Assembly (NCBI GenBank): GCA_035293565.1
Contig: DATGMP010000055.1
Span: 1 to 42,738, forward strand
Reading direction: 5' to 3'
Length of the DNA: 42,738 nt
From: DATGMP01 sp035293565
GTDB lineage: Bacteria; Pseudomonadota; Alphaproteobacteria; BOG-932; Roseiterribacteraceae
Positions 1 to 8,773 of this stretch are shown piece by piece. Each line of letters begins with the position of its first letter. Position 1 is the stretch's first letter. The position numbers were made by a program, and so were the translations under genes. Below the pieces are notes generated by a model. It was not told the origin of the DNA. It ran no database searches and worked only from the letters and a program-made list of their open reading frames with translations.

Positions 1-1
1 G

Positions 2-376
2 CCGTTGCAGAAGATCCAGATCGTCAAGGGCTGGATCGAGAACGGAAAGCGGATGGCGAAGGTCTATGACGTCGTCTGCTCCGACGGCATCAAGGCCGAT
101 CCCAAGACCGGCACTTGCGCCGACAATGGCGCGACCGTCGATATCGCAACATGCAAGGTCGGCGCGGGCAAGGGAGCCGGCGAGCTTTCGACGACGTGGA
201 CGGATCCGTCTTTCGATCCGAAGATCCGCGCGGTCTACTATGTCCGCGTGCTGGAGGATCCGACCTGCCGCTGGAGCACCTACGATGCCCATCGGCTGCA
301 TGTGGATCCGCCGAAGGCGGTGCCGGCCACGATCAAGGAACGCGCCTGGACTTCGCCCATCTGGTATACGCCTTAG
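2..376 (+). CDS. DUF3604 family protein, C-terminal part (truncated by window start)
   Basis: This is the last 124 residues of a protein whose beginning lies outside the window; the frame is open to base 2 and ends in TAG. It matches the C-terminus of the next gene closely: both contain CADNGATVDIATCKVGAGKG, VYYVRVLEDPTCRWST and an SPIWY ending. That places it in the DUF3604 family, a group with PHP-like metal-binding motifs in the N-terminal half. The first in-frame start-like codon, TTG at 5, lies inside the conserved domain and is not a real start. Only the C-terminal region with its conserved cysteines is visible, so catalytic residues cannot be checked. Family membership is secure through the paralogue; function is unknown. 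Confidence 0.85.
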   Translation, partial: PLQKIQIVKGWIENGKRMAKVYDVVCSDGIKADPKTGTCADNGATVDIATCKVGAGKGAGELSTTWTDPSFDPKIRAVYYVRVLEDPTCRWSTYDAHRLHVDPPKAVPATIKERAWTSPIWYTP

Positions 377-423
377 AATGGCGCTATAGGCCCCCCGTGA
401 CCAATAAAGGGGAGGGAAGGCCG

Positions 424-2310
424 ATGACGATCGAGCGCCTTGCGGTTCTGTGCGCGGTTGCGATCGCGTTTATCGAGCCGGCTGTCGCGAGAGCCGAGGG
501 CGCGGCGGCGGCACCGGAGCGCAACGTCTATTTCGGCGAGCTCCACCTCCATACCTCTTATTCGCTCGACTCCTATCTGTTCGGGAATCGGAACGATCCG
601 ACGACCGCCTACCGATTCGGGCGCGGCGAGGCGGTGACCCTCTATGGCGGCGAGAAGAAGCAGCTGAAGCATCCGCTCGACTTCATGGCGGTGACCGATC
701 ATGCCGAGTACATGGGTGAGATCGCGCTCTGCACGATGCCGGGAAATCCCGCCTATGACGGCAAGATGTGCGACGGCGTCCGGCGCGGCGACCAGGCCGC
801 CTTTCAGCCGATCGTCGAGAGCGTTTCACGTCCCGAGCGGCGCCACGTCGCCGAGATCTGCGGGGAGGACGGCAGCCGCTGCCGCGAAGCCGCCAAGGGT
901 ACGTGGAAACGGCTCCGGGACGCGGCGGCTTCATTTTATCAACCCGGCAAGTTCACCACGCTGCTCGGTTTCGAATATTCGCCCAGCATCCCGACCGCCG
1001 ACGGACATCCTTACGTCCCGGGCACCGTGCCGGGCATGCTGCACAGAAACGTGATCTTCCGGACCGATCATGTCCCCGACAATGTCTTCAGTTCCTACGA
1101 CGGCAGTGCGGAGCAGCTGCAGGCCTGGCTGGACGCTGATTGTCGCGAGCCCTGCCGCGTGCTCGATATCCCGCATAACTCGAACTATTCCTGGGGCCGC
1201 TTCTTCTGGGAGAAGAATTCCGACGGCTCGCCTTGGACGAAGGAGATCCTCGATCGCAAGGTGCGCATGGAGCCCTTGATCGAGATCTTCCAGATCAAGG
1301 GCGGATCGGAATGCCAGGCCGGCATCGGCCTCACCGACGAGGAGTGCGGGTTCGAGAATTCGGTGCCGGCCTGCAAGCCCGGCCAGACGGAAGCTTGCGC
1401 AATGCCCACCTCCTTCGTCCGCGACGGGTTGGTGAAAGGTCTGGCCGTACAAGATAAATGGGGGCTCAATCCATTCAAGTACGGCATCGTCGGCGGAACG
1501 GATAATCACGACGCTTTGTCTACTTCCACCGATGAGAGCAGCTATACGGGCGCCCACGGTCAGATGGACAACACGCCCGCCAAGCGTCTCGCGACTCGCG
1601 CGCCGATGGCGCAGGGCCGCGATCCGGACGGAGACGATGCGGTCTCGATGCTGCGCTTCAATCCGGGCGGACTCACCGGTGTCTGGGCGGAGCAGAATAC
1701 GCGCGAATCGATCTGGGACGCGCTTTATCGCAAGGAGACCTTCGGCACGAGCGGCACGCGGATTCGCGTCCGCTTCTTTGGTTCGTTCGATTTTCCGCGC
1801 GATCTCCACAAGAGCCCGGACCTCGTGAAGATCGGCTATGCCAAGGGCGTGCCGATGGGTGGCGATCTCAAATCAGCGCCCGCCGGAAAGGCGCCCGTCT
1901 TCGTCGCCTCGGCAACGCGCGATCCGGACAGCGCACCCTTGCAGAAGATCCAGATCATCAAGGGTTGGGTCCAGAACGGCGTCAGCCGCTCAAAGACCTA
2001 TGACATCGTCTGCTCCGACGGAATCAAGCCTGATCCCGAGACCGGACGCTGCGCGGATAACGGCGCGACCGTCGACATCGCAACATGCAAGGTCGGGGCC
2101 GGCAAGGGTGCCGGCGAGCTCGCAACAACCTGGATCGATCCGTCCTTCGATCCCAAGAGCCGCGCGGTCTATTATGTGCGCGTACTCGAGGACCCGACCT
2201 GCCGCTGGAGCACTTGGGACGCGCACCGGCTCAATGTCGATCCGCCGAAGAGCGTGCCGGCGACGATCAAGGAGCGGGCGTGGAGCTCGCCCATCTGGTA
2301 TTCGCCGTAA
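424..2310 (+). CDS. DUF3604 domain-containing exported protein
   Basis: A 628-residue protein starting at ATG 424 behind a GGGGAGGGAAGG ribosome site. Residues 1-24 form a signal peptide ending near ARA-EG, so the protein is exported. DUF3604 proteins carry PHP-like metal-binding motifs, visible here as FGELHLHTSYS (His41, His43), AVTDHAEYMGE (Asp92, His93), an IPHNSN motif and GGTDNHD. These suggest a metal-dependent hydrolase or phosphoesterase fold. The C-terminal 120 residues match the upstream truncated gene, so the two are tandem paralogues 47 bases apart. The frame is open upstream to 115, but that region overlaps the previous gene and lacks a ribosome site. The PPIase and HupE-like genes downstream probably belong to the same unit. 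Substrate unknown. Confidence 0.9.
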   Translation: MTIERLAVLCAVAIAFIEPAVARAEGAAAAPERNVYFGELHLHTSYSLDSYLFGNRNDPTTAYRFGRGEAVTLYGGEKKQLKHPLDFMAVTDHAEYMGEIALCTMPGNPAYDGKMCDGVRRGDQAAFQPIVESVSRPERRHVAEICGEDGSRCREAAKGTWKRLRDAAASFYQPGKFTTLLGFEYSPSIPTADGHPYVPGTVPGMLHRNVIFRTDHVPDNVFSSYDGSAEQLQAWLDADCREPCRVLDIPHNSNYSWGRFFWEKNSDGSPWTKEILDRKVRMEPLIEIFQIKGGSECQAGIGLTDEECGFENSVPACKPGQTEACAMPTSFVRDGLVKGLAVQDKWGLNPFKYGIVGGTDNHDALSTSTDESSYTGAHGQMDNTPAKRLATRAPMAQGRDPDGDDAVSMLRFNPGGLTGVWAEQNTRESIWDALYRKETFGTSGTRIRVRFFGSFDFPRDLHKSPDLVKIGYAKGVPMGGDLKSAPAGKAPVFVASATRDPDSAPLQKIQIIKGWVQNGVSRSKTYDIVCSDGIKPDPETGRCADNGATVDIATCKVGAGKGAGELATTWIDPSFDPKSRAVYYVRVLEDPTCRWSTWDAHRLNVDPPKSVPATIKERAWSSPIWYSP

Positions 2311-2311
2311 G

Positions 2312-2330
2312 GATCTCAGGCTCTGAGATC
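2312..2330 (+). other. Small hairpin directly after the DUF3604 stop codon
   Basis: GATCTCA (2312-2318) and TGAGATC (2324-2330) form a perfect 7-bp stem around a 5-base loop, two bases after the TAA stop. An alternative outer pairing, AGGATC with GATCCT (2334-2339), is also possible. There is no T run, so it is not a classical intrinsic terminator. It might partly uncouple the DUF3604 gene from the PPIase gene or protect the mRNA 3' end. Confidence 0.35.
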
Positions 2331-2452
2331 GGCGATCCTGCCGCCCGGCAGGCGAAGAAGACGAGCACATTGCTGCGCTTCGTTGCCGGCGGGCTGGACG
2401 CGGTGCTGCCGGATGCGCGAGAAAAGCGGGAGAGAATGGAGAGGACACGCCG

Positions 2453-3319
2453 TTGAAAGGTCTCCTGCGCCGGATCGCCCGCGAGCCGCTCGTGCATTTC
2501 CTGCTATTGGGGGCGCTTATCTTCGCAGCGAACGCAATTCTGCATCCAGCTGCGCGGAGCGACAGCCATCGGATCGAGATCGGCAAGGCCGACGTCGAGC
2601 GCATCCGCGCGCTGTATGCCCAGCAATGGGGCGCGCCGCCCGAACCCGCGGATATGCCGAATCTGATCGACAACTATATCCGCTCCGAGATTCTCTTCCG
2701 CGAGGGCGCGTCGCTGGGCTTGGGCGCGGACGATTCGGTGCTGCGCAACCGAATCATGCAGAAGATGGAGTTCCTGCTGCAGGACACCTCGTCGGTGAAG
2801 GAGCCGACCGAAACCGAGATGCGGAAATATCTCGAAGCGCACGCCCAGACCTACGAGGTGCCGGAGCAGGTCGCATTCACCCAGATCTATTTCAGCCCGT
2901 CGCTACGCGGCGATCGGGCTGAGCCCGATGCGCACGCAATGCTAGCGTCGCTCGGCGCAGCCGGCGGCCCGCCGCCGCGTGGGGACCCGTCGATGCTTCC
3001 AGCCGATGCCGGCCCGCAGTCTCGCGCCGAGATCGAGCAGGATTACGGTCCGGAGTTCGCAGCCTCGGTCTTTGCGCTGCCGCTCGGGTCTTGGCAGGGG
3101 CCGATACGCTCGGCGCTCGGCCTCCATCTGGTCCGGGTGGACTCGCATAGCGCCCCGCGGCTTCCGGCGCTGCCTCAAGTCCGCAACCGAGTCCATGATG
3201 ACATGGTGGCCGAGCGCATGCGGGCCGCCTCCGACGCGGCCTATGCGGCAATCCGGGCGCGCTATCAAATCGTCGTTGCGCCGGACGCCGTGTCTTCAGG
3301 ATCGACGGCGGCCCGATGA
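2453..3319 (+). CDS. Parvulin-type (PpiC) peptidyl-prolyl cis-trans isomerase, membrane-anchored
   Basis: A 288-residue protein. The start is TTG at 2453, preceded by GGAGAGGA; the ATG at 2436 is out of frame. The N-terminus has a basic patch followed by one hydrophobic segment (about residues 14-31), so it is probably anchored in the inner membrane facing the periplasm. Residues about 35-130 resemble the SurA/PpiD-type N-terminal helical region, and about 135-245 the rotamase domain (AFTQIYFSP; then LPLGSWQGPIRSALGLHLVRV). PPIases of this kind assist folding of exported proteins. Its place between the DUF3604 genes and a HupE-like gene, with a 4-base ATGA overlap to the latter, suggests it serves its exported neighbours. 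Domain call firm, client inferred. Confidence 0.85.
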   Translation: MKGLLRRIAREPLVHFLLLGALIFAANAILHPAARSDSHRIEIGKADVERIRALYAQQWGAPPEPADMPNLIDNYIRSEILFREGASLGLGADDSVLRNRIMQKMEFLLQDTSSVKEPTETEMRKYLEAHAQTYEVPEQVAFTQIYFSPSLRGDRAEPDAHAMLASLGAAGGPPPRGDPSMLPADAGPQSRAEIEQDYGPEFAASVFALPLGSWQGPIRSALGLHLVRVDSHSAPRLPALPQVRNRVHDDMVAERMRAASDAAYAAIRARYQIVVAPDAVSSGSTAAR

Positions 3320-4302
3320 AGCGCTTATTCTTCGCGCTTCTGTTTTTCCTGCTGATCGCGGCGCGCGCCGGCGCGCATGAATCCCTGCCGGTCTTTCTCG
3401 GCATCGTCGAGCAAGGGGTCGGAACGTACGCGGTCACCTGGCGAGTCCCGGCGACCCAGGGCGCGCCGCCATCCGTCTCGCCGTCCTTTCCCACTCAGTG
3501 CGCCGCCGCCGCGCCGGCCTCCACGACCCAGGAGCCGGGGGCGTTGGTCGGCCGCATGCTGCTGAGATGCGGCCCGTCCGGCCTCGGCCAAGGACGGGTC
3601 ACCCTTGTTGGGCTGGACCGCACGGTGCTGGACGCGCTTGTTCGGATCGGCTTTGCCGATGGGCGGACGGTGACGCGCGTGCTCCATCCGAGCGAGCCCT
3701 CGCTGGAGCTCGACGGGATCGGCAGGCATGTCGACGTCGCCGGCTATTTCTCGCTGGGGGTCGAACATATTCTCTTCGGGATCGATCATCTGCTGTTCGT
3801 GACCGGCCTCCTGCTGATCGTTCGGCGCCCCATGGCGCTGGCGAAAACGGTTACCGCCTTCACGGTCGCGCACAGCATCACGCTCGCGCTCGCGGCGCTC
3901 GGCTATGTTCATGTGCCCCCGGCGCCGGTCGAGGCGACGATCGCGTTGTCGATCGTCTTCCTGGCGCGCGAGCTGGCTCGCCTTGCCCGGGGCGAGGCGG
4001 CGCTCACCGCGCGGTACCCCTGGGTCGTGGCGTTCACCTTCGGCCTCCTGCACGGCCTCGGATTTGCGGGGGCGCTGGCCGAGGTCGGGCTGCCGCCGCA
4101 CGATATCCCGCTCGCCCTGCTGCTGTTCAATCTCGGAGTCGAGGCCGGCCAGCTTCTGTTTGTGGCCGCGCTGCTTCTGATTCGCTGGGAGATCAGGCGC
4201 CTGATGCCCAGAATCCCGCCGTTTCTGGCCGAGCTGCCGACCTACGGAATCGGCGCTGCGGCGGCCTTTTGGCTGATAAGTCGCGTGATCGTTATCCTTT
4301 AG
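3316..4302 (+). CDS. HupE/UreJ-like integral membrane protein
   Basis: A 328-residue protein whose ATG overlaps the PPIase stop by four bases (ATGA), so the two are translationally coupled. A signal peptide (residues 1-20, ending ARAGA-HE) precedes an extracytoplasmic domain to about residue 140. About six membrane segments follow. Histidine-containing motifs lie in the membrane part: GVEHILFGIDHLLF (148-161), VAHSITLALAALG and GLLHGLGFAGAL. These are typical of HupE/UreJ-type proteins, some of which are thought to carry nickel or cobalt. The long soluble N-terminal domain marks the larger HupE/UreJ_2 type. No hydrogenase or urease genes are visible nearby, so metal transport is only one possibility; a link to the metal-dependent-looking DUF3604 proteins is inference. 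Confidence 0.8.
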   Translation: MKRLFFALLFFLLIAARAGAHESLPVFLGIVEQGVGTYAVTWRVPATQGAPPSVSPSFPTQCAAAAPASTTQEPGALVGRMLLRCGPSGLGQGRVTLVGLDRTVLDALVRIGFADGRTVTRVLHPSEPSLELDGIGRHVDVAGYFSLGVEHILFGIDHLLFVTGLLLIVRRPMALAKTVTAFTVAHSITLALAALGYVHVPPAPVEATIALSIVFLARELARLARGEAALTARYPWVVAFTFGLLHGLGFAGALAEVGLPPHDIPLALLLFNLGVEAGQLLFVAALLLIRWEIRRLMPRIPPFLAELPTYGIGAAAAFWLISRVIVIL

Positions 4303-4332
4303 AGGATGACCTGTCTGCGGCGCAAAGGTTCT

Positions 4333-4360
4333 TTGACGCGACACATTGTTGTGTCATAAT
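4333..4360 (+). promoter_or_regulatory. Sigma70-type promoter with palindromic operator-like sequence
   Basis: A -35 TTGACG (4333-4338) and a -10 CATAAT (4355-4360) are separated by 16 bases. The spacer holds a perfect palindrome: GACACA (4340-4345), TTGT, TGTGTC (4350-4355). Transcription would start near 4367 and give a leader of about 110 bases before the ATG at 4479. A regulator bound to the palindrome would block RNA polymerase. Promoter boxes are seen in the sequence; repression is inferred. Confidence 0.6.
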
Positions 4361-4478
4361 GCCGACCAACATGGCGCGCGAGCCATCGGCCCCTGGCAAA
4401 GGGCCTGTGGGGAAGTCTCTAGCATCAGTACGGGTTCGGATGCGCTCGGGGCCGACATTGGTAGACGGAGGCAGGTCA

Positions 4479-5630
4479 ATGTTCCCAGTTCGCAAATTCG
4501 GCGCCGTGCGCGGCCTGGCACTATCTTTGGCCGGACTGATGCTGGGCGGATTGGCGGCGGGAAGCGCTCAGGCCTCCGAGACCAGGGGCTATGTGGTGAG
4601 CTGGTTCCACCGCGCGGCCTATTCTCAGGATGGCGATTGCCCGGGCGGCCTCAATCCGCTGTCGGAGGTCTTCGTGAAGCGGATCCTGACGGATATGGGC
4701 AAGTCGCCCGAGACCTGGGCGCCGCTGTTCAAGGATTATCCCGCGAACATGTACGGCGCGGTCGTGATGCGCGGGAAAATCGACGGCAAGCCTGCCAATG
4801 TCTATGTGAACCCGACCTCGGTTCCGGACCCGCAGATCCATACGGTAGCCGGCAAATATGCTTACGGCTTCAATCTCGACGGCAAGGGCGCGGCTTCGCC
4901 CAACGGGTTCGAGGATCCCGAGACGCATGAGCAGGGGGTCAATAATCAGCTTTTCCGCGCTCTGGGCTGCTTCGTGGCCGAGCGCGGCACCCCGACCACC
5001 CGACCGACCTGGCCTGCGATCGAATGGGACGCCGGCCGTGACCAGATGCCGGCCTGGATCATCGAGATCAGCGGCATCGACAGTATCCAGAATTCCGACA
5101 ATGTGACGGTCCGCATCACGCGGGCGACCGGTCCGACCACCCGCAACGCCTCGGGCGATCCGCAGGCCGATATGACCTACCGGGTCGATCCCAACCCGCG
5201 GATGCAGAATGTCGTCCACGCGAGGATCAAGGACGGCGTGCTGACGACCGATCGGTTCAATTTCGACATGCTGCAGGACCCGGTGCTGGGCGTTGCCGAG
5301 TACATCTTCAAGGACGCCAAGCTTCGCCTGACCTTCAATCCCGACGGCTCGATCAAGGGCATCCTTGGCGGCTACACGCCTTGGAAGACGATCTATGTGA
5401 GCCTCGCGGTGGGCGGCTCGGTCAACGAGCTCAACCTGTCGATCGACATGCCGGGCTCCTACTACGCGCTTCGCCGTCTGGCCGACGCCTATCCTGATCC
5501 CAAGACGGGTGAGAACACCATGATCTCGGCCGGTTATCGGATCGAGGCGGTCCCCGCCTTCCTGGTTCACCCGCAGGATACGCGGGTGTCGCAGGCGACG
5601 GGACTCGTGCCCGTTTCGCAGACCCGCTGA
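4479..5630 (+). CDS. Exported protein of unknown function, first gene of the DUF1592/DUF1552 unit
   Basis: A 383-residue protein beginning at ATG 4479, 119 bases after the probable -10 box. Residues 1-32 form a clear signal peptide (positive patch, LALSLAGLMLGGLAAG, cleavage after AQA). The mature protein has only two cysteines, one in SQDGDCPGGLNP (Cys54) and one in RALGCFVAERG, which could pair. The body is rich in beta-prone stretches. I recognise no catalytic motif or named domain. It is followed after 44 bases by the DUF1592-type gene and probably shares its transcript. The reading frame stays open upstream to 3498, but that stretch lies over the HupE-like gene and is not coding. Function unknown; association with the DUF1592/DUF1552 pair is positional. 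Confidence 0.8.
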   Translation: MFPVRKFGAVRGLALSLAGLMLGGLAAGSAQASETRGYVVSWFHRAAYSQDGDCPGGLNPLSEVFVKRILTDMGKSPETWAPLFKDYPANMYGAVVMRGKIDGKPANVYVNPTSVPDPQIHTVAGKYAYGFNLDGKGAASPNGFEDPETHEQGVNNQLFRALGCFVAERGTPTTRPTWPAIEWDAGRDQMPAWIIEISGIDSIQNSDNVTVRITRATGPTTRNASGDPQADMTYRVDPNPRMQNVVHARIKDGVLTTDRFNFDMLQDPVLGVAEYIFKDAKLRLTFNPDGSIKGILGGYTPWKTIYVSLAVGGSVNELNLSIDMPGSYYALRRLADAYPDPKTGENTMISAGYRIEAVPAFLVHPQDTRVSQATGLVPVSQTR

Positions 5631-5674
5631 TCAGTCGCACCGTAATTGAACGAATTCGGATCCGAGGAACCCTA

Positions 5675-7405
5675 ATGAAGATGTCGATCGAGAAGCCGGC
5701 GCGGGGAAAGATCATATTGGGGGCGGTGCTCGCGGCCTGTACTGCGCCGCTCGCGCTCATGGCATTGCCGCATGCCAAGGCCGATGACTCCGCGCAGGTC
5801 GCCGGGCCGGTCGCGATGCGTCGGCTGACCCAGGACGAATACAAGCAGATCATCGAAGACGTGTTCGGTCCCACTGTGACGCTGGGCGGTCGTTTCGAGC
5901 CCGACATGCGCGATGCGGGGCTGATGGCGGTGGGCGCCAGCCAGGTCAGCGTGACCGCTTCGGGCATCGAGCAGTACGACACGATGGCGCGCAAGATCGC
6001 CTCGCAGGTGGTCGACGAGCAGCACCGCGCCTCAATGATTCCATGCAAACCCGCGGATCCGAAGGCCGCAGACGATGCCTGCGCCAAGCAGTTCCTGGCC
6101 AAGGCCGGCAAGCTGCTCTATCGGCGCCCGCTGAGCGATCACGAGCTGCAGACCGAAGTGGCCGGCGCCAATGCGGCGGCGACCAAGGTAAAGGATTTCT
6201 ACGCCGGGCTGGGCCTGGCGCTGGCCAGCCTTCTCGAAGCGCCGCAATTCCTGTTCCGGCAGGAAGTGGCCGAGCCTGATCCCGATCACTCCGGTCAGTA
6301 TCGTCTGGACGCTTATTCCAAAGCCTCGCGGCTAAGCTTCTTCCTGTGGGATTCGGCGCCCGATGCGCAGTTGCTGCAGGCCGCCGAGAGCGGCGAGCTC
6401 AATACCGGCCGGGGCATGGCGAAGCAGGTCGACCGCATGATGGCGTCGCCTCGGCTCGAGGCCGGCGTGCGCGCCTTCTTCAGCGACATGCTGGGCTTCG
6501 ACGCTTTCGAGAATTTGGCCAAGGACCGGACGCTCTATCCGAAGTTCAATCCGAGGGTGGCGAGCGATGCGGAGGAGCAGACGCTCAAGACGATCGTCCA
6601 GGTCGTCCTGACGGATAATGGCGACTACCGCGACCTGTTCACCACGCGGAAGACCTTCCTGACCCAGGCGCTGGCGTCGATCTATAAGGTGCCGATCGCG
6701 CCGCCCGACGGGGCATGGAATGCCTGGGTGCCGTACGAATATCCGGCCGACGCCGAGCAGGCGGGCATTCTGACCGAGGCGAGCTTCGTCGGACTGCACT
6801 CACATCCCGGCCGCAGCTCGCCGACGATCCGCGGCAAGGCGCTCCGCACGACGATCCTGTGCGAGAAAGTGCCCGACCCGCCGGGGAACGTGAATTTCAC
6901 GGTGGTGCAGGACACCAACAACCCGCAATACAAGACCGCGCGCGAGCGGGTCACCGCTCACCGCACCGAGCCCACCTGCGCCGGCTGCCACAAGCTGATC
7001 GATCCGATCGGCCTCGGCATGGAGAATTTCGACACGATCGGCGGTTTCCGCACGACCGAAAACGGCGCGCCGATCGACGCGAGCGGCGAGCTCGACGGCG
7101 TCAAGTTTGCGGACGCGATCGGCCTCGGAAGGGCGGTTCACGACAATGCCGCCGTACCGGCTTGTCTGGTTAACCGCATCTACGAATACGCAGTTGGCCA
7201 CAAGCCGAACAAGGCCGAAGGCGAATGGCTGAAGAGCGATCTCGAGAAGGAGTTCGCCTCGAACGGCTACCGCGTGCCGGCTCTCATGCGGGCGGTTGCC
7301 ACGAGCGACGCCTTTTATCGGGTAACCCCACCCACGACCGGCGCGATCGATGCGCCAACCCCTAAATTCGCGGATGCGAATTCGAAACAGGAGACTGCGA
7401 AATGA
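5675..7405 (+). CDS. DUF1592/DUF1588/DUF1585-type exported protein
   Basis: A 576-residue protein with a signal peptide (about residues 1-37, ending HAKA-DD). Start ATG 5675 follows GAGGAA. The domains follow the order of the planctomycete-type DUF1587/1592/1588/1585 proteins: an N-terminal RRLTQDEYKQIIEDVFG motif, a central DUF1595/DUF1592 region (LYRRPLSDHEL; SRLSFFLWDSAPD), DUF1588 (LTEASFVGLHSHPGRSSPT; CAGCHKLIDPIGLGMENFD) and a C-terminal DUF1585-like part. Cys435, Cys438 and His439 form a CxxCH that is a normal part of DUF1588 and need not bind haem. Longer homologues have an extra cytochrome-like domain that is missing here. The stop overlaps the next start by four bases. The pair is commonly co-encoded; its biochemical role is unknown. 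Confidence 0.88.
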   Translation: MKMSIEKPARGKIILGAVLAACTAPLALMALPHAKADDSAQVAGPVAMRRLTQDEYKQIIEDVFGPTVTLGGRFEPDMRDAGLMAVGASQVSVTASGIEQYDTMARKIASQVVDEQHRASMIPCKPADPKAADDACAKQFLAKAGKLLYRRPLSDHELQTEVAGANAAATKVKDFYAGLGLALASLLEAPQFLFRQEVAEPDPDHSGQYRLDAYSKASRLSFFLWDSAPDAQLLQAAESGELNTGRGMAKQVDRMMASPRLEAGVRAFFSDMLGFDAFENLAKDRTLYPKFNPRVASDAEEQTLKTIVQVVLTDNGDYRDLFTTRKTFLTQALASIYKVPIAPPDGAWNAWVPYEYPADAEQAGILTEASFVGLHSHPGRSSPTIRGKALRTTILCEKVPDPPGNVNFTVVQDTNNPQYKTARERVTAHRTEPTCAGCHKLIDPIGLGMENFDTIGGFRTTENGAPIDASGELDGVKFADAIGLGRAVHDNAAVPACLVNRIYEYAVGHKPNKAEGEWLKSDLEKEFASNGYRVPALMRAVATSDAFYRVTPPTTGAIDAPTPKFADANSKQETAK

Positions 7406-8742
7406 ACGCGATTCAGGAACTGAGCCGCCGGCGAGTTCTGCGCGGCGTGTTGGGCGGCGCCGCCGTCACGGTGGGCCTGCCGTTCCTCGACTGTTTCCTG
7501 AACACGAACGGGACGGCGCTGGCATCGGGCCAGGCGCTTCCCACCTGCTTCGGGTCGTGGTTCTGGGGCTTGGGCCTCAACCCGGGCCGATGGGAGCCCA
7601 AGCAGGTCGGGAAGATCGTCGATCTGGGAGAGGAGCTCAAAGCCCTCGAGCCTTATAAGGACAAGATCAACGTCTATTCGGGCATGAAGGTCTATCTCGA
7701 TGGACGGCCTCTCATCACCCACTATTCCGGTGACTGGTCGCTCTTGACCGGCACGACCCCGCGCGAAGAGCGCGTCGAGATTCCGTCGATCGACGTGCTG
7801 ATCGGTGATGTGATCGGCACGCGCACCCGCTTCCGCTCGCTGGAAGTGGCCGCGACCGGCAACGCGACGCACTCCTACAGCCGTCGCGCCGGCGCCGCGC
7901 TGAATCCGGCAGAGACTTCGCCAGTTGGACTCTACACCCGTGTGTTCGGGCCGGAGTTCAAGGACCCGAACGCGGCCGACTTCACGCCCGATCCGGCGGT
8001 GATGGCGCGCCAGAGCGTGCTGTCGGCGATCACCGAGCAGCGCGCCGACATCCAGAAGCATTTGGGCGCGGCCGACAAGGCTCGCCTCGACGAATACTTC
8101 TCGTCGCTCCGACAGATTGAGCAGCAGCTCGATATCGAGCTGCAGAAACCGGCGCCTCTGGAGGCGTGCACGACGCCGGCCAAGGCGGAGGAGATGCCGC
8201 CGGGCACCGAGATCGAGACTGTCCAGAACAACCATAAGCTCTTTGCGGCGATCCTCGCGCACGCGCTGGCCTGCAATCAGACGCGCGTCGTCAACATCAC
8301 CTTCTCCGACGCGACCTCGTCACTGAGGAAGCAGGGCAGCTCGATGACGGAGCACGTGCAGAGCCACGAGGAGGCGATCGATCCGCAGCTCGGATACCAG
8401 CCGAACGTGACCTACTTCATGGAGCGGGTCATGGAGGGTTTCGCCGCGACCTTGGCTTCCCTCGAGGCGATCAAGGAAGGCGACGGCACGCTGCTCGACC
8501 GCATGCTGATCATGGCCTCCAGCGACACCGGATACGCCAAGGTGCACTCGCTGGAGAACATTCCGTTGCTCACCGCCGGCAAGGCGGGCGGCAAGATGAA
8601 GACCGGCATCCATGTCTCGGCAAAGGGCGACCCGGGCACCCGCGTCGGTCTCACCGTGCAGCAGGCGATGGGCGTGCCGATCAACAGCTGGGGCACCGAT
8701 TCGATGCAGACCGCGAAAACCATCACCGAAGTGATGGCTTGA
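7402..8742 (+). CDS. DUF1552 domain-containing protein, Tat-exported
   Basis: A 446-residue protein whose ATG (7402) overlaps the DUF1592 stop by four bases. The N-terminus has a twin-arginine-type signal, SRRRVLRG, followed by a hydrophobic stretch to about residue 42. This suggests export of a folded protein through Tat. The body matches DUF1552 (PTCFGSWFWGLGLNPGRW; a GMKVYLDGRPLITHYSGDW region; SSDTGYAKVHSLENIPLL; C-terminal GVPINSWG). In many bacteria DUF1552 genes sit next to DUF1592 genes, and some relatives resemble the sulfatase/alkaline-phosphatase-like DUF1501 group. That enzymatic comparison is inference; I cannot name a substrate. Context argues for a shared extracytoplasmic function with its neighbours. 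Confidence 0.88.
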   Translation: MNAIQELSRRRVLRGVLGGAAVTVGLPFLDCFLNTNGTALASGQALPTCFGSWFWGLGLNPGRWEPKQVGKIVDLGEELKALEPYKDKINVYSGMKVYLDGRPLITHYSGDWSLLTGTTPREERVEIPSIDVLIGDVIGTRTRFRSLEVAATGNATHSYSRRAGAALNPAETSPVGLYTRVFGPEFKDPNAADFTPDPAVMARQSVLSAITEQRADIQKHLGAADKARLDEYFSSLRQIEQQLDIELQKPAPLEACTTPAKAEEMPPGTEIETVQNNHKLFAAILAHALACNQTRVVNITFSDATSSLRKQGSSMTEHVQSHEEAIDPQLGYQPNVTYFMERVMEGFAATLASLEAIKEGDGTLLDRMLIMASSDTGYAKVHSLENIPLLTAGKAGGKMKTGIHVSAKGDPGTRVGLTVQQAMGVPINSWGTDSMQTAKTITEVMA

Positions 8743-8773
8743 GGGCGGCGGCTAGGGGAAGGAGAATCGCAAG

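Noticed and set aside
115..423. N-terminal extension of the DUF3604 gene back to 115
   Set aside because: It overlaps the end of the upstream paralogue, has atypical composition and lacks a ribosome site, whereas ATG 424 has both a ribosome site and a signal peptide.
2312..2330. Hairpin after the DUF3604 gene as an intrinsic terminator
   Set aside because: No T run follows the stem, so it is listed only as a hairpin.
3498..4478. Extension of the 383-aa protein gene upstream to 3498
   Set aside because: It lies out of frame over the HupE-like gene, is arginine/alanine-rich, and ATG 4479 gives a proper signal peptide.
6977..6991. CxxCH in the DUF1592 protein read as a cytochrome c haem site
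   Set aside because: CAGCHKLIDPIGLG is an integral conserved motif of DUF1588; haem binding cannot be claimed from it alone.
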